Shown in pieces: positions 1 through 10,381 of a DNA stretch of 64,000 nucleotides. The notes beneath the pieces were generated by a model, which was not told where the DNA came from, did not search any database, and was given only the letters and a program-made list of their open reading frames with translations. This DNA is from Citrobacter amalonaticus (GTDB lineage Bacteria; Pseudomonadota; Gammaproteobacteria; Enterobacterales; Enterobacteriaceae): positions 721,169 through 785,168 of the forward strand of contig NZ_PQMB01000002.1 of NCBI RefSeq assembly GCF_002918555.1, given 5' to 3'. Position numbers and translations under genes: made by a program. Within the stretch, counting starts at the first letter, position 1, and the number at the start of each line of letters is the position of its first letter.

Positions 1-84
1 ATTGTGGTCACCGATGCGGATGATACGCTGCGTCAGGGGATGCCGGTGACGGTGAAATTCGACAATGAGGCAGGCCATGAATGA
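1..84 (+). CDS. ybhG: YbhG, HlyD-family periplasmic adaptor, 3' end only
   Basis: The first 28 codons of the window are open and end in TGA at 82-84. The tail (IVVTDADD...NEAGHE) matches the C-terminus of the membrane-fusion protein YbhG, which links the YbhFSR ABC exporter to the outer membrane. The stop overlaps the start of ybhF by 8 bases, so the genes are translationally coupled. The rest of the gene lies outside the window. Confidence 0.85.
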   Translation: MVVTDADDTLRQGMPVTVKFDNEAGHE

Positions 85-1813
85 GGCCGTTATCACGCTG
101 AACGGGCTGGAAAAACGCTTCCCGGGGATGGATAAGCCCGCGGTCGCTCCGCTCGACTGTACCCTGCACGCGGGCTACGTGACGGGTCTGGTTGGACCGG
201 ACGGCGCGGGGAAGACCACCCTGATGCGTATGCTGGCGGGTTTGTTAAAACCCGACGGCGGCAGCGCCACGGTCATCGGTTACGACCCCATAAAAAACGA
301 CAGCGAGCTGCATGCGGTGCTGGGCTATATGCCGCAAAAATTCGGCCTGTATGAGGATCTCACCGTGATGGAGAACCTTAATCTGTATGCCGATTTGCGC
401 AGCGTCACCGGCGAAGAGCGGGAGAAAACTTTCGCGCGCCTGCTTGAATTCACCGCCCTCGGTCCGTTTACCGACCGTCTGGCCGGGAAACTCTCCGGTG
501 GGATGAAACAGAAGCTGGGGCTGGCCTGTACCCTGGTCGGCGAGCCAAAGGTTCTGCTGCTGGATGAACCCGGCGTCGGAGTTGACCCTATCTCACGACG
601 CGAGCTGTGGCAGATGGTGCACGAACTGGCGGGTGACGGCATGCTGATTCTGTGGAGCACGTCGTATCTGGATGAAGCCGAACAGTGCCGCGATGTGCTG
701 CTGATGAACGAAGGTGAGATTTTATATCAGGGTGAGCCCACGAAACTGACGCAGACGATGGCCGGACGCAGCTTCCTGATGAGTAGTCCGCAGGAAAATA
801 ACCGTCGGCTGCTACAGCGGGCATTGAAATTACCGCAGGTCAGCGACGGCATGATCCAGGGGAAATCCGTAAGGCTTATCCTGAAAAAAGAGGCGACGGC
901 AGAGGATATTCGCCGCGGCGAAGGAATGCCGGACGTTGAGATAAACGAAACCGCACCGCGTTTTGAAGATGCATTTATCGATCTGCTTGGCGGCGCGGGA
1001 ACCTCAGAGTCGCCGCTTGGCGCCATCCTGCATACGGTAGAGGGCACGCCCGGCGAGACGGTGATTGAAGCCAAAGAACTGACGAAAAAATTCGGGGACT
1101 TCGCCGCCACCGACCACGTCAACTTTGCCGTTGAGCGCGGCGAAATTTTCGGCCTGCTGGGTCCCAACGGCGCGGGCAAATCGACCACGTTTAAAATGAT
1201 GTGTGGCCTGCTGGTTCCAACATCCGGTAAGGCGCTGGTGCTGGATATGGATTTGAAGGTCAGCTCCGGCAAGGCGCGCCAGCGTCTGGGCTATATGGCG
1301 CAGAAATTTTCCCTTTACGGCAATTTGACTGTAGAACAGAACCTGCGCTTCTTCTCTGGCGTTTATGGTCTGCGGGGCCGGTCTCAGAACGAAAAAATCG
1401 AAAGGATGAGCGAGGCGTTTGGCTTAAAAAGCATTGCCTCGCACGCCACCGACGAGCTGCCGCTGGGCTTTAAACAGCGCCTGGCGCTGGCCTGCTCGCT
1501 GATGCACGAACCGGACATTCTGTTTCTCGACGAACCCACTTCGGGTGTCGATCCTATTACCCGTCGCGAGTTCTGGCTGCATATCAACAGCATGGTCGAG
1601 AAAGGGGTGACGGTGATGGTCACCACCCATTTTATGGATGAGGCGGAATATTGCGATCGCATCGGGCTGGTCTATCGCGGGAAGCTTATCGCCAGCGGCA
1701 CGCCGGACGACCTGAAAACGCAGGCTGCCGATGACAACACCCCCGACCCAACGATGGAACAAGCCTTTATCACGTTGATTAACGACTGGGATAAGGAGCA
1801 TACCCATGCCTAA
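77..1813 (+). CDS. ybhF: YbhF, duplicated ATPase subunit of the YbhGFSR ABC exporter
   Basis: This protein of 578 residues, the E. coli length, carries two complete ABC nucleotide-binding domains in one chain. The first has Walker [10 protein letters not shown] near residue 43, signature LSGGMKQ and Walker B VLLLDEP. The second has GPNGAGKST near residue 360, a degenerate signature (LPLGFKQ) and [10 protein letters not shown]. It powers the YbhS/YbhR membrane pair, which exports toxic compounds (E. coli work implicates cefoperazone, chloramphenicol and cations). The ATG at 77 was chosen because [10 protein letters not shown] matches the E. coli N-terminus. It overlaps ybhG by 8 bases and ybhS by 8 bases, consistent with one operon. 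Confidence 0.95.
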   Translation: MNEAVITLNGLEKRFPGMDKPAVAPLDCTLHAGYVTGLVGPDGAGKTTLMRMLAGLLKPDGGSATVIGYDPIKNDSELHAVLGYMPQKFGLYEDLTVMENLNLYADLRSVTGEEREKTFARLLEFTALGPFTDRLAGKLSGGMKQKLGLACTLVGEPKVLLLDEPGVGVDPISRRELWQMVHELAGDGMLILWSTSYLDEAEQCRDVLLMNEGEILYQGEPTKLTQTMAGRSFLMSSPQENNRRLLQRALKLPQVSDGMIQGKSVRLILKKEATAEDIRRGEGMPDVEINETAPRFEDAFIDLLGGAGTSESPLGAILHTVEGTPGETVIEAKELTKKFGDFAATDHVNFAVERGEIFGLLGPNGAGKSTTFKMMCGLLVPTSGKALVLDMDLKVSSGKARQRLGYMAQKFSLYGNLTVEQNLRFFSGVYGLRGRSQNEKIERMSEAFGLKSIASHATDELPLGFKQRLALACSLMHEPDILFLDEPTSGVDPITRREFWLHINSMVEKGVTVMVTTHFMDEAEYCDRIGLVYRGKLIASGTPDDLKTQAADDNTPDPTMEQAFITLINDWDKEHTHA

Positions 1814-2939
1814 TCGCCTGCTCTCCTGGCGTCGTGTGCGCGCCCTGTGCGTTAAGGAGACGCGGCAGATCGTCCGCGATCCCAGCAGTTGGCTGATTGC
1901 GGTGGTGATCCCCCTGCTGCTGCTGTTTATCTTTGGCTACGGCATAAACCTCGACTCCAGCAAGTTACGGGTCGGAATTTTACTGGAACAACAAAGCAAA
2001 GAGGCGCTGGATTTCACTCATGCGATGACCGGCTCACCTTATATTGATGCCACCATCAGCGACAACCGGCACGAGCTCATTGAAAAAATGCAGGCCGGAC
2101 GTATTCGTGGCCTGGTGGTGATCCCGGTGGATTTTGCCCGGCAGATGGCGCGCCCGAACGACACCGCCCCCATTCAGGTCATCACCGACGGCAGCGAACC
2201 CAACACCGCCAACTTTGTACAGGGTTACGTGGAAGGCATCTGGCAGATCTGGCAAATGCAGCGGGCGGAAGATCGCGGGGAAACCTTTGAACCGCTCATC
2301 GAGGTACAAACCCGCTACTGGTTTAACCCGGCGGCCATCAGCCAGCATTTTATTATTCCTGGCGCAGTGACCATCATTATGACGGTGATCGGCGCAATCC
2401 TGACCTCACTGGTGGTGGCGCGCGAATGGGAGCGCGGTACCATGGAAGCCTTGCTCTCCACGGAAGTCACGCGCCTGGAGCTGCTGCTGTGCAAACTTAT
2501 CCCCTACTACTTTCTCGGTATGCTGGCGATGCTGCTCTGTATGCTGGTTTCGGTTTTCATTCTCGGCGTACCGTATCGCGGTTCGCTGACGATCCTGTTT
2601 TTTATCACCAGCCTTTTTTTACTCAGTACGCTAGGGATGGGGCTACTGATCTCCACCGTTACCCGTAACCAGTTTAACGCCGCACAGGTGGCGCTTAACG
2701 CGGCTTTTCTGCCCTCTATCATGCTGTCGGGATTTATTTTTCAGATAGACAGTATGCCTGCGGTGATCCGCGCGGTGACGTACATTATTCCGGCGCGTTA
2801 CTTCGTTAGCACGCTGCAAAGCCTGTTCCTGGCGGGAAATATTCCGGTGGTGCTGATGGTGAACGTGCTGTTTTTAATCGCCTCGGCGGTCATGTTTATT
2901 GGCCTGACGTGGCTGAAAACCAAACGTCGGTTGGATTAG
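1806..2939 (+). CDS. ybhS: YbhS, ABC-2 type permease
   Basis: This 377-residue integral membrane protein has ABC-2 architecture: one N-terminal membrane helix (about residues 27-47), a large periplasmic loop of roughly 130 residues, then five hydrophobic helices. The [17 protein letters not shown] segment before the helix bundle is typical of ABC-2 permeases. It pairs with YbhR as the heterodimeric channel driven by YbhF. It starts within the last codons of ybhF and ends 10 bases before ybhR. Confidence 0.94.
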   Translation: MPNRLLSWRRVRALCVKETRQIVRDPSSWLIAVVIPLLLLFIFGYGINLDSSKLRVGILLEQQSKEALDFTHAMTGSPYIDATISDNRHELIEKMQAGRIRGLVVIPVDFARQMARPNDTAPIQVITDGSEPNTANFVQGYVEGIWQIWQMQRAEDRGETFEPLIEVQTRYWFNPAAISQHFIIPGAVTIIMTVIGAILTSLVVAREWERGTMEALLSTEVTRLELLLCKLIPYYFLGMLAMLLCMLVSVFILGVPYRGSLTILFFITSLFLLSTLGMGLLISTVTRNQFNAAQVALNAAFLPSIMLSGFIFQIDSMPAVIRAVTYIIPARYFVSTLQSLFLAGNIPVVLMVNVLFLIASAVMFIGLTWLKTKRRLD

Positions 2940-2949
2940 GGAGACGCGC

Positions 2950-4056
2950 ATGTTTCATCGCTTATGGACGTTAATTCGCAAAGAGTTGCAGTCGCTGTTA
3001 CGCGAGCCGCAGACCCGCGCGATCCTGATTTTACCGGTGCTGATTCAGGTCATCCTGTTTCCCTTTGCCGCCACGCTGGAGGTTACGAATGCCACCATTG
3101 CAATTTATAACGAAGATAACGGCAAGCATTCGGTAGAGCTGACTCAGCGTTTTGCCCGCGCCAAAGCATTTACCCATATCCTGTTGTTAAAAAGCCCGCA
3201 GGAGATCCAGCCGACAATTGATACCCAAAAAGCGCTGCTGCTGGTGCGCTTCCCGGCGGATTTCTCGCGTAATCTGGATACCTTCCAGTCAGCCCCCATG
3301 CAGCTCATTCTCGACGGACGTAACTCCAACAGCGCGCAGATTGCCGCCAACTACCTGCAACAGATCGTAAAGCAGTACCAGCAGGAACTGATGGACGGCA
3401 AACCCAAACCCAACAACAGCGAGCTGGTCGTGCGTAACTGGTACAACCCGAACCTGGACTATAAATGGTTCGTGGTGCCGTCGCTGATCGCCATGATCAC
3501 CACCATCGGGGTGATGATCGTCACTTCGCTGTCTGTCGCCCGCGAACGCGAGCAAGGCACGCTCGATCAGCTACTCGTCTCCCCGCTGACCACCTGGCAG
3601 ATCTTCGTCGGTAAAGCGGTTCCCGCGCTGATTGTCGCCACGTTCCAGGCCACCATTGTGTTAGGCGTAGGCATCTGGGCTTATCAGATCCCGTTCGCCG
3701 GATCGCTGATGCTGTTTTACTTCACCATGGTTATCTACGGCCTGTCGCTGGTGGGATTTGGGTTACTGATCTCATCGCTGTGTTCCACGCAACAGCAGGC
3801 GTTTATCGGCGTGTTTGTCTTTATGATGCCAGCGATTTTGCTCTCAGGGTATGTTTCTCCGGTCGAGAACATGCCGGTCTGGTTGCAGAATCTGACATGG
3901 ATAAACCCTATCCGTCACTTTACGGATATTACCAAACAGATTTATTTGAAGGACGCGAGTTTACAGATTGTCTGGGGAAGCTTGTGGCCGCTACTGGTTA
4001 TAGCGGCCACGACGGGATCAGCGGCGTACGCGATGTTTAGACGCAAAGTGATGTAG
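2950..4056 (+). CDS. ybhR: YbhR, ABC-2 type permease
   Basis: This 368-residue paralogue of YbhS has the same layout: an N-terminal helix, an extracytoplasmic domain, then [17 protein letters not shown] and a C-terminal bundle of five helices. It is the last gene of the ybhGFSR operon. Its 3' end overlaps the convergent ybhQ by 39 bases (4018-4056), so the two transcripts are antisense to each other at their tails. Confidence 0.94.
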   Translation: MFHRLWTLIRKELQSLLREPQTRAILILPVLIQVILFPFAATLEVTNATIAIYNEDNGKHSVELTQRFARAKAFTHILLLKSPQEIQPTIDTQKALLLVRFPADFSRNLDTFQSAPMQLILDGRNSNSAQIAANYLQQIVKQYQQELMDGKPKPNNSELVVRNWYNPNLDYKWFVVPSLIAMITTIGVMIVTSLSVAREREQGTLDQLLVSPLTTWQIFVGKAVPALIVATFQATIVLGVGIWAYQIPFAGSLMLFYFTMVIYGLSLVGFGLLISSLCSTQQQAFIGVFVFMMPAILLSGYVSPVENMPVWLQNLTWINPIRHFTDITKQIYLKDASLQIVWGSLWPLLVIAATTGSAAYAMFRRKVM

Positions 4057-4428
4057 TTTTTTATCTTTCGCCAGTAGCGAAACCACGGCGGGTCCGGCAA
4101 GGATCGCCAGCCCAGCCAGAGCCAGCAGCAGGTTATTCTGCAAAACCCGGGAGAGCAGCCACAGCACAATCAGCGCGGCGCCGAAATACCAGGTGGTGGT
4201 TAACTCTTCCAGCACATCAGCGACATCTCGCCAGCGCTGTTCATGATGACGCTGAAGCGCCAACATCAGCAGTACGGTCACCCCGTACAGCACACATAAT
4301 CCAAGGCCGACGCGCACCAGAGTGCCGCTCATCCAGCCCATTACCAGCATCGCCACTACCAGTAAATGCAACATTATCTGCCAACAACTAAGACCTGTTG
4401 CGACACGAACACGTTGTTGCCACCTCAT
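4018..4428 (-). CDS. ybhQ: YbhQ, small inner-membrane protein of unknown function
   Basis: The 136-residue protein is the size of E. coli YbhQ. Four hydrophobic segments are visible (about residues 18-35, 37-58, 79-95 and 97-118), with a basic C-terminal tail ([16 protein letters not shown]). Its function is unknown. It is transcribed convergently with ybhR, overlapping it by 39 bases, and divergently from ybhP across a 131-base gap that contains a perfect inverted repeat. Confidence 0.85.
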   Translation of the reverse strand: MRWQQRVRVATGLSCWQIMLHLLVVAMLVMGWMSGTLVRVGLGLCVLYGVTVLLMLALQRHHEQRWRDVADVLEELTTTWYFGAALIVLWLLSRVLQNNLLLALAGLAILAGPAVVSLLAKDKKLHHFASKHRVRR

Positions 4429-4476
4429 GGCTTTTCTCCTGAAGGATTTTTGTCTAATTACTCAGAGTACCGAACT

Positions 4477-4494
4477 TTACGGAAAATTCCGTAA
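4477..4494. promoter_or_regulatory. Perfect 8-2-8 inverted repeat between ybhQ and ybhP
   Basis: The arms TTACGGAA and TTCCGTAA are separated by AA, midway in the divergent intergenic region. It has the size and symmetry of an operator for a dimeric repressor. I do not recognise the regulator, and no T tract follows to make it a terminator. Confidence 0.4.
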
Positions 4495-4559
4495 GACCGC
4501 ACCTTTTTGTGACGCCGACTACACTATTTATTCAGGAAAGTGACGCCGACAGGAGAACT

Positions 4560-5321
4560 ATGACCGGTCAAACGCAGCAATTTTCATTCAAAGTGCTCAC
4601 CATTAATACACATAAAGGCTTTACCGCCTTTAACAAGCGCTTCATTTTACCGGAGCTGCGCGATGCCGTGCGCACCGTCAGCGCCGATATTGTCTGCCTG
4701 CAGGAGGTGATGGGCGCCCACGAAGTCCATCCGCTACACATCGAGAACTGGCCGGACACCACCCACTATGAGTTTCTGGCGGATACTATGTGGAGTGACT
4801 TCGCCTATGGACGTAACGCCGTTTACCCGGAAGGGCATCATGGAAATGCCGTGCTGTCGCGTTACCCTATTGAACATTATGAAAATCGCGATGTGTCCGT
4901 GGACGGAAGCGAAAAGCGCGGCGTGCTCTACTGCCGCATCGCACCGCCGGTGCTCTCTCACCCTATCCATGTGATGTGCGTTCATCTCGGCCTGCGTGAA
5001 ACCCACCGTCAGGCGCAGCTGACAATGCTGGCTGACTGGGTCAATGCCCTGCCCGAAGCAGAACCCGTGGTAGTGGCAGGTGATTTCAATGACTGGTGGC
5101 AAAAGGCGAACCATGCGCTGAAGACCGCCGCCGGACTGGACGAGATTTTTACCCGGGCGCACGGGCGTCCGGCCCGGACCTTTCCGGTTCACCTGCCGCT
5201 GCTGCGCCTCGATCGGATCTACGTAAAAAATGCTAACGCCAGTTCGCCCACCGCGTTGCCGCTGCGAAACTGGCGACATCTGTCTGACCATGCCCCTCTT
5301 AGCGCGGAGATTCATTTATGA
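4560..5321 (+). CDS. ybhP: YbhP, endonuclease/exonuclease/phosphatase-family protein
   Basis: This 253-residue EEP-fold protein shows the catalytic landmarks of the DNase I/sphingomyelinase superfamily: NTHKG near the N-terminus, CLQEV (metal-binding Glu), a central [12 protein letters not shown] and the C-terminal SDHAPL. The substrate is not established; the neighbours suggest a phosphodiester or phospholipid role. The start at 4560 gives the E. coli-like N-terminus and follows AGGAG. Its stop overlaps the start of clsB by 4 bases (ATGA). Confidence 0.9.
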   Translation: MTGQTQQFSFKVLTINTHKGFTAFNKRFILPELRDAVRTVSADIVCLQEVMGAHEVHPLHIENWPDTTHYEFLADTMWSDFAYGRNAVYPEGHHGNAVLSRYPIEHYENRDVSVDGSEKRGVLYCRIAPPVLSHPIHVMCVHLGLRETHRQAQLTMLADWVNALPEAEPVVVAGDFNDWWQKANHALKTAAGLDEIFTRAHGRPARTFPVHLPLLRLDRIYVKNANASSPTALPLRNWRHLSDHAPLSAEIHL

Positions 5322-6559
5322 AATGCAGCTGGCGTGAAGGCAATCAGATCCAGCTACTGGAGAACGGCGACCAGTACTACCCCGCCGTGTTTGAAGCCAT
5401 TGATCAGGCACAACAAAGAGTAATTCTGGAGACGTTCATCTGGTTTGAAGATGACGTGGGGAAAGCGCTTCATGCCGTTCTGCTCGCAGCAGCATTACGC
5501 GGCATTAAGGTCGAGGTACTTTTAGACGGTTATGGTTCACCGGATCTCAGCGACCGCTTCGTCGGCGAACTCACGTCGGCAGGGGTGATTTTTCGCTATT
5601 ACGATCCGCGCCCACGCCTGTTTGGTATGCGCACGAATCTCTTTCGCCGCATGCACCGTAAAATTGTGGTGGTTGACGATAAGGTGGCTTTTGTTGGTGG
5701 AATCAACTACTCCGCTGAGCACATGTCCGACTACGGCCCGGAGGCTAAACAGGATTATGCGGTACGGGTGGAGGGGCCGATCGTGGCTGATATTCTTCAG
5801 TTTGAAGTGGAGAATCTACCGGGGCAAAGCGCCGTACGCCGTTGGTGGAAACGGCATCATCGGGCGATTGAAAATCATCAGCCTGGCGAAGCGCAGGCCC
5901 TGTTTGTCTGGCGTGATAACGAAGAGCACCGCGACGACATTGAACGCCACTATCTGAAAATGCTCACCCAGGCAAGGCGGGAAGTTATCATCGCCAACGC
6001 CTATTTCTTTCCCGGCTATCGCCTGCTCCATGCCATGCGCAAGGCCTCCCGACGAGGGGTGAGGGTAAAGCTGATCGTACAGGGCGAGCCGGATATGCCC
6101 ATTGTCACCGTTGGCGCGCGCCTGCTTTATAACTATCTGGTGAAAGGCGGCGTGCAGGTCTATGAATACCGCCGCAAACCTTTGCATGGCAAAGTGGCGC
6201 TGATGGACGATCGCTGGGCAACGGTCGGCTCCAGTAACCTGGATCCCCTCAGCCTGTCGCTCAATCTGGAAGCGAATCTGATTATTTACGACCGCGCTTT
6301 TAACCAGACCCTGCGCGACAACCTCAATACCATTATCGCCCACGACTGCAAGCAAGTTGACGAATCCATGCTGCCCAGGCGCACCTGGTGGAACCTGAGC
6401 AAAAGCGTGCTGGCGTTCCACTTCTTACGCCATTTCCCGGCGCTGGTCGGCTGGCTTCCGGCGCATACGCCGCGTCTGGCGCAGGTAGACCCACCGGCAC
6501 AGCCGACAATGGAAACGCAGGATCGCATCGAAGCGCAGGATACGGGAGGGAAACCCTGA
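5318..6559 (+). CDS. clsB: ClsB (YbhO), phospholipase D-type cardiolipin synthase
   Basis: The protein has 413 residues, the E. coli ClsB length. It has two HKD phospholipase D motifs, one around HRKIVVVDD and one around HGKVALMDD, each followed by the GG(I/V)N or GSSN turn. ClsB forms cardiolipin or phosphatidylglycerol by transferring phosphatidyl groups at the inner membrane. It is coupled on both sides, overlapping ybhP by 4 bases and ybhN by 1 base, so ybhP-clsB-ybhN is one operon. Confidence 0.93.
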   Translation: MKCSWREGNQIQLLENGDQYYPAVFEAIDQAQQRVILETFIWFEDDVGKALHAVLLAAALRGIKVEVLLDGYGSPDLSDRFVGELTSAGVIFRYYDPRPRLFGMRTNLFRRMHRKIVVVDDKVAFVGGINYSAEHMSDYGPEAKQDYAVRVEGPIVADILQFEVENLPGQSAVRRWWKRHHRAIENHQPGEAQALFVWRDNEEHRDDIERHYLKMLTQARREVIIANAYFFPGYRLLHAMRKASRRGVRVKLIVQGEPDMPIVTVGARLLYNYLVKGGVQVYEYRRKPLHGKVALMDDRWATVGSSNLDPLSLSLNLEANLIIYDRAFNQTLRDNLNTIIAHDCKQVDESMLPRRTWWNLSKSVLAFHFLRHFPALVGWLPAHTPRLAQVDPPAQPTMETQDRIEAQDTGGKP

Positions 6560-7521
6560 TGGCAAAATCGCATCCACGCTGGCGGCTGGCGAAAAAGATC
6601 CTCACCTGGCTGTTTTTTATCGCCGTGATCGTGCTGCTGGTGGTCTACGCCAGTAAAGTCAACTGGGAAGAAGTCTGGGCGGTGATCCGCGATTACAACC
6701 GGGTTGCATTACTAAGCGCCATCGGGCTGGTGGTTCTCAGCTATCTGCTCTATGGCTGCTACGATCTGCTTGGACGTTTTTATTGCGGGCATAAACTGGC
6801 CAGGCGCCAGGTGATGCTGGTGTCGTTTATCTGCTATGCCTTTAATCTGACCTTAAGTACCTGGGTGGGCGGCATTGGTATGCGCTACCGACTCTACTCC
6901 CGCCTCGGTTTGCCCGGTAGTACCATCACACGAATTTTCTCGCTCAGTATCGCCACCAACTGGCTGGGGTATATCCTGCTTGGCGGGGTTATCTTTACTT
7001 TTGGTGTCGTACAGTTACCCGCCCACTGGTACATCAGTGAGAATACGCTGCGCTTTTTGGGGGTGGCGCTGTTGCTGGTGGTCGTGGTGTACCTGTGGTT
7101 TTGCGCCTTTTCCAGACATCGCCATATGACCATTAAAGGACAAAAATTAGTGCTGCCGTCGTGGAAATTCGCCGTAGCGCAAATGGTCATATCCAGTATT
7201 AACTGGATGGTCATGGGGGCCATTATCTGGTTATTGTTAGGCCAGAGCGTCGACTTTTTCTTCGTGCTCGGCGTGCTGCTGGTCAGCAGTATTGCTGGCG
7301 TTATTGTGCATATTCCTGCCGGAATTGGCGTACTGGAAGCGGTGTTTCTGGCCCTGCTGGCGGGAGAACATACCTCACAGGGAACGATCATTGCCGCACT
7401 GCTCGCTTATCGCGTGCTGTATTACTTTATGCCGCTGTTGCTGGCGCTGATTTGTTACCTGCTTCTGGAAAGTCGGGCGAAGACGTTACGGGCGAAAAAC
7501 GAGAAGGCGCTGGCGAAATAA
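6559..7521 (+). CDS. ybhN: YbhN, flippase-like (UPF0104) membrane protein
   Basis: This protein of about 320 residues belongs to the lysylphosphatidylglycerol synthase transmembrane-domain family. At least six hydrophobic helices are visible, plus the family's GVIVHIPAGIGVLE glycine-rich segment near residue 255. The ATG at 6559 overlaps the clsB stop (TGATG). The longer open frame starting upstream only reads through clsB. Family knowledge suggests lipid translocation; pairing with ClsB fits that but does not prove it. Confidence 0.88.
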   Translation: MAKSHPRWRLAKKILTWLFFIAVIVLLVVYASKVNWEEVWAVIRDYNRVALLSAIGLVVLSYLLYGCYDLLGRFYCGHKLARRQVMLVSFICYAFNLTLSTWVGGIGMRYRLYSRLGLPGSTITRIFSLSIATNWLGYILLGGVIFTFGVVQLPAHWYISENTLRFLGVALLLVVVVYLWFCAFSRHRHMTIKGQKLVLPSWKFAVAQMVISSINWMVMGAIIWLLLGQSVDFFFVLGVLLVSSIAGVIVHIPAGIGVLEAVFLALLAGEHTSQGTIIAALLAYRVLYYFMPLLLALICYLLLESRAKTLRAKNEKALAK

Positions 7522-7534
7522 TTGTGAAGGGTTA

Positions 7535-7562
7535 TGCCGGATGAGCAAAATGTCATCCGGCA
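7535..7562. repeat. REP-type palindrome between ybhN and ybhL
   Basis: TGCCGGATGA and TCATCCGGCA form a hairpin in the short gap between two convergent genes. This is the usual REP consensus core and placement, and it probably also acts as a bidirectional transcript end or mRNA stabiliser. Confidence 0.75.
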
Positions 7563-7570
7563 CACTGAGA

Positions 7571-8275
7571 TCAGCGACGATTACCGAGGATACGCAGCAG
7601 CATCAGGAACAGGTTGATGAAGTCCAGATACAGCGTTAACGCCCCAAGAATCGAGTATTTACGCAGGTTAGAACTGTCGCGTACATCGATTTGCTCACCG
7701 ATATTTTTCAGTTTCTGGGTGTCATACGCGGTCAGACCGACAAACACCACCACCCCGATGTAGGTTACTGCCCACATCAGCGCTTCGCTCTTCAGCCAGA
7801 AATTCACCAGCGACGCCAGAATAATGCCGATCAGCGCCATAAACAGCATGTTGCCCAGACCGCTGAGATCGCGTTTAGTGGTGTAACCATACAGGCTCAT
7901 GGCGCCGAACATCCCGGCCGTCACCACGAACGTGCTGGCAATAGAAGATGCCGTGTAAACGATAAAAATACTGGAAAGCGTCAGGCCGGTCAGGACGGAA
8001 TAGAGCATAAACAGCGTGGTCATCACCCCCGCGCTGAGCTTATTAATCAGACCCGATAACACAAAAACGACGGCCAGCTGCGCGATGACAAGCCCGAAGA
8101 AAACGATCCTGTTGGTATACAACAGTTCCATAAAGGCAGCGGAATTTGCCGCATACCATGCGGTAAACGCAGTCAACAGCAGCCCGACTGTCATCCAACC
8201 GTAGACCTGCGCCATATAGGTTTGCAGGCCGGAACGTGCCTGTACAATGGAATCGGTTCGTGGGAATCGGTCCAT
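7571..8275 (-). CDS. ybhL: YbhL, BAX-inhibitor-1 (TMBIM) family membrane protein
   Basis: The 234-residue protein has seven predicted helices in the BI-1/YccA arrangement. The family's conserved acidic pair is visible at the end (TAYDTQKLKN, and YLDFINLFLMLLRILG at the C-terminus). Homologues leak Ca2+ in a pH-dependent way; the E. coli role is unknown. It stands alone, convergent with ybhN. The ybhM gene that follows in E. coli is absent here. Confidence 0.92.
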   Translation of the reverse strand: MDRFPRTDSIVQARSGLQTYMAQVYGWMTVGLLLTAFTAWYAANSAAFMELLYTNRIVFFGLVIAQLAVVFVLSGLINKLSAGVMTTLFMLYSVLTGLTLSSIFIVYTASSIASTFVVTAGMFGAMSLYGYTTKRDLSGLGNMLFMALIGIILASLVNFWLKSEALMWAVTYIGVVVFVGLTAYDTQKLKNIGEQIDVRDSSNLRKYSILGALTLYLDFINLFLMLLRILGNRR

Positions 8276-8310
8276 GACTATCTCCTGAATTCAGATTAAA
8301 AATGATACAC

Positions 8311-8440
8311 CCGTCATACTTCAAGTAGCAGGTGCGTTAGCCGCGGATTTGTCAGAAACTCCGGTCACAGAGCTATCTGCGCTCCCTGAGATTTCTTCCC
8401 TTGCCGCCTTTCTGCCACGCGAATTATTTAGGGTATACCT
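8311..8440 (-). repeat. Dispersed intergenic repeat, AATAATTCG family, copy 1
   Basis: Read on the minus strand, this segment begins TACCCTAAATAATTCG, continues with a GGCGGCAAGGGAAG block and ends with CACCTGCTACTTGAAGTATG. Related blocks occur at 10187, 33259 and 55020. It fills the ybhL-moaE gap where E. coli carries ybhM. It has no coding potential. Confidence 0.55.
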
Positions 8441-8466
8441 CTGAATAAGATTATCACATTATTTTA

Positions 8467-8919
8467 TTACCAGCGTTTTGCCGCTTGCCGATCGCTGTCG
8501 CGCGCTTCCACCCAGCGGTCCCCTTCCGGCGTTGCTTCGCGCTTCCAGAACGGCGCGCGGGTCTTCAGATAATCCATAATGAACTGCCCGGCGTCAAAGG
8601 CGCTACTGCGATGGGCACTGGTCACGCCGACAAAAACAATTTCATCGCCCGGCCACAGCTCACCGATACGGTGGATCACCGTCACACGTCCCAGCGGCCA
8701 GCGGCGACGCGCCTCTTCCACGATATCCGCCAGCGCTTTTTCGGTCATGCCGGGATAATGCTCCAGGGTCAGCGCCTGCACGCTGTCACCGAGATTGTGA
8801 TTGCGCACCTTGCCGGTAAAGGTCACGACCGCGCCATCTTCATCACGCTGCGCCAGCCAGGGGTACTCTTCCCCTACGCTAAACGGCGCGTGGTCGACAA
8901 CAATTCGGGTTTCCGCCAT
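8467..8919 (-). CDS. moaE: MoaE, molybdopterin synthase large subunit
   Basis: This 150-residue subunit binds precursor Z (cyclic pyranopterin monophosphate) and receives sulfur from MoaD-thiocarboxylate. Visible family motifs include GAVVTFTGKVR, the RIG segment (HRIGELWPGD), AHRSSAFDA and the catalytic lysine region KTRAPFWKRE. The start at 8919 (MAETRIVV) gives the E. coli length and leaves 1 base to the moaD stop. It is the last gene of moaABCDE. Confidence 0.95.
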   Translation of the reverse strand: MAETRIVVDHAPFSVGEEYPWLAQRDEDGAVVTFTGKVRNHNLGDSVQALTLEHYPGMTEKALADIVEEARRRWPLGRVTVIHRIGELWPGDEIVFVGVTSAHRSSAFDAGQFIMDYLKTRAPFWKREATPEGDRWVEARDSDRQAAKRW

Positions 8920-8920
8920 C

Positions 8921-9166
8921 TCAGCCCCCTGTGACCGGAGGAAAGAACGCGACTTCATCGCCTTCCACCAAAGGATGGTCAAAGCTGACCAGCGTCTGGT
9001 TTACCGCCGCCAGCAGCTTACCGTCTTCCAGCGCCAGCGCCCAACGATCGCCCGTAGCAGCCAGATGTTCACGCAGCGTTTCCACCGTCGGGAAGTCTGC
9101 CGGTACCTCCAGCGAGTCCGCCCCAGTCAGTTCGCGAACCTGCGCAAAAAACAGAACTTTAATCAT
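8921..9166 (-). CDS. moaD: MoaD, molybdopterin synthase sulfur-carrier subunit
   Basis: This 81-residue ubiquitin-fold protein ends in the essential Gly-Gly (PPVTGG). That tail is adenylated by MoeB and converted to the thiocarboxylate that feeds MoaE. The ATG at 9166 was chosen over an upstream in-frame codon because [15 protein letters not shown] is the family N-terminus. It overlaps the end of moaC by 8 bases. Confidence 0.95.
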   Translation of the reverse strand: MIKVLFFAQVRELTGADSLEVPADFPTVETLREHLAATGDRWALALEDGKLLAAVNQTLVSFDHPLVEGDEVAFFPPVTGG

Positions 9167-9644
9167 CCGCATCCACCTTAAAATCACCGGACTTACCGCC
9201 GCTTTTCGCCAGCAGACGAACCGGACCTATCACCATATCTTTTTGCACCGCTTTGCACATATCATAGATGGTCAGCGCCGCCACGGACGCCGCGGTTAAG
9301 GCTTCCATCTCCACGCCGGTTTTCCCCGTCAGGCGACAGAGCGATTCGATACGGACACGGTTATGTTCCGGCTCGGCCTGCAGCTGTACTTCCACCTTGC
9401 TCAGCAGCAACGGATGGCACAGCGGGATCAGCTCCCAGGTGCGCTTCGCCGCCTGAATACCGGCAATACGCGCGGTCGCAAATACATCGCCCTTATGGTG
9501 GCTACCTTCAACGATCATCGTCAGCGTTTCACTGCGCATCGTCACAAACGCTTCCGCACGGGCTTCACGTACGGTTTCCGCTTTGGCGGAGACATCCACC
9601 ATATGCGCTTCGCCAGCGGCGTTAATGTGGGTCAGTTGCGGCAT
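9159..9644 (-). CDS. moaC: MoaC, cyclic pyranopterin monophosphate synthase
   Basis: This 161-residue enzyme converts the MoaA product (3',8-cyclo-GTP) into cPMP. Family motifs are clear: [10 protein letters not shown] near the start, [44 protein letters not shown], and the catalytic lysine region with KSGGKSGDF. The start at 9644 gives the E. coli length. The gene lies 2 bases after moaB and overlaps moaD. Confidence 0.95.
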   Translation of the reverse strand: MPQLTHINAAGEAHMVDVSAKAETVREARAEAFVTMRSETLTMIVEGSHHKGDVFATARIAGIQAAKRTWELIPLCHPLLLSKVEVQLQAEPEHNRVRIESLCRLTGKTGVEMEALTAASVAALTIYDMCKAVQKDMVIGPVRLLAKSGGKSGDFKVDADD

Positions 9645-9646
9645 AT

Positions 9647-10159
9647 TTATTTCTTCAAATGTGGGTGGAAATTGCACGGACGCGTACGCGCATCCAGCTG
9701 CGGGGCGATGATGTTATCCCAGGCGGTGCGACATGCCTTCGTGGAGCCAGGCATGGCGAAAATCAACGTGTTGTTCGCCACCCCGGCGACGGCGCGGGAT
9801 TGCAGCGTGGCGGTGCCAATCTCTTCAAACGACAGCATACGGAACACCTCGCCAAAGCCTTCGACCTCTCTGTCGAACAGCGGCAATAGCGCTTCCGGCG
9901 CCTGGTCGCCTTCCGTCAGCCCCGTGCCGCCGGTAATTAATACGACCTGTACGTCATCGCTGGCAATCCACGCTGACACCTGGGCGCGAATCGCGTAGCG
10001 GTTTTCTTTAACGATTGCTTTGTCGACGACCTGATGACCGGCTTCCTGCGCTGAATCGCGCAAAAAATGGCCGGACGTGTCGTCTTCTTCACCACGACGA
10101 TTCGAAACGGTAAGAATAGCAATGCGGGTCGGGATAAATTCAGCGCTTACCTGACTCAT
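9647..10159 (-). CDS. moaB: MoaB, MogA/MoaB-family molybdopterin-binding protein
   Basis: This 170-residue protein has the MoCF_biosynth fold: [15 protein letters not shown] near the N-terminus and the [17 protein letters not shown] and FAMPGSTKA motifs. Homologues adenylylate molybdopterin. In E. coli MogA is the main enzyme, so MoaB's role there is unclear. It is followed directly by moaC. A 222-base gap with a dispersed repeat separates it from moaA, longer than in the compact rest of the operon. Confidence 0.93.
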   Translation of the reverse strand: MSQVSAEFIPTRIAILTVSNRRGEEDDTSGHFLRDSAQEAGHQVVDKAIVKENRYAIRAQVSAWIASDDVQVVLITGGTGLTEGDQAPEALLPLFDREVEGFGEVFRMLSFEEIGTATLQSRAVAGVANNTLIFAMPGSTKACRTAWDNIIAPQLDARTRPCNFHPHLKK

Positions 10160-10186
10160 CTTTAATCTCCTATATACGCACAAAAT

Positions 10187-10275
10187 TATTCAGGTTATCT
10201 CAGGGCAGCAAGGGAGTGCCCCCGGAAACTTACAGAAGTAAGTGACTGGGGTGAGCGACAAATCTGTCAGGAACA
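10187..10275 (+). repeat. Dispersed intergenic repeat, copy 2, between moaA and moaB
   Basis: The run TTATTCAGGTTATCTCAGGGCAGCAAGGGAGTG, then ACTTACAGAAGTAAGTGACTGGGGTGAGCGA, resembles the units at 8311 (minus), 33259 and 55020. It is inserted within the moa operon, between moaA and moaB, so it must be transcribed as part of the polycistronic RNA. The rest of this gap, to 10381, shows no gene. Confidence 0.5.
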
Positions 10276-10381
10276 GATTTGAATGTCGCAGAGCGACGGC
10301 CCGTAAGGGCGAGCCTCATGGATGAGACAGGTAACTCCACAGCCCGCGCAGAGACAGCATGAAGGATGAAGTGCATAACGT

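Noticed and set aside
4018-4056. Overlap of ybhR and ybhQ as a possible assembly error
   Set aside because: Both reading frames keep their normal E. coli lengths and C-termini, so the convergent overlap is genuine.
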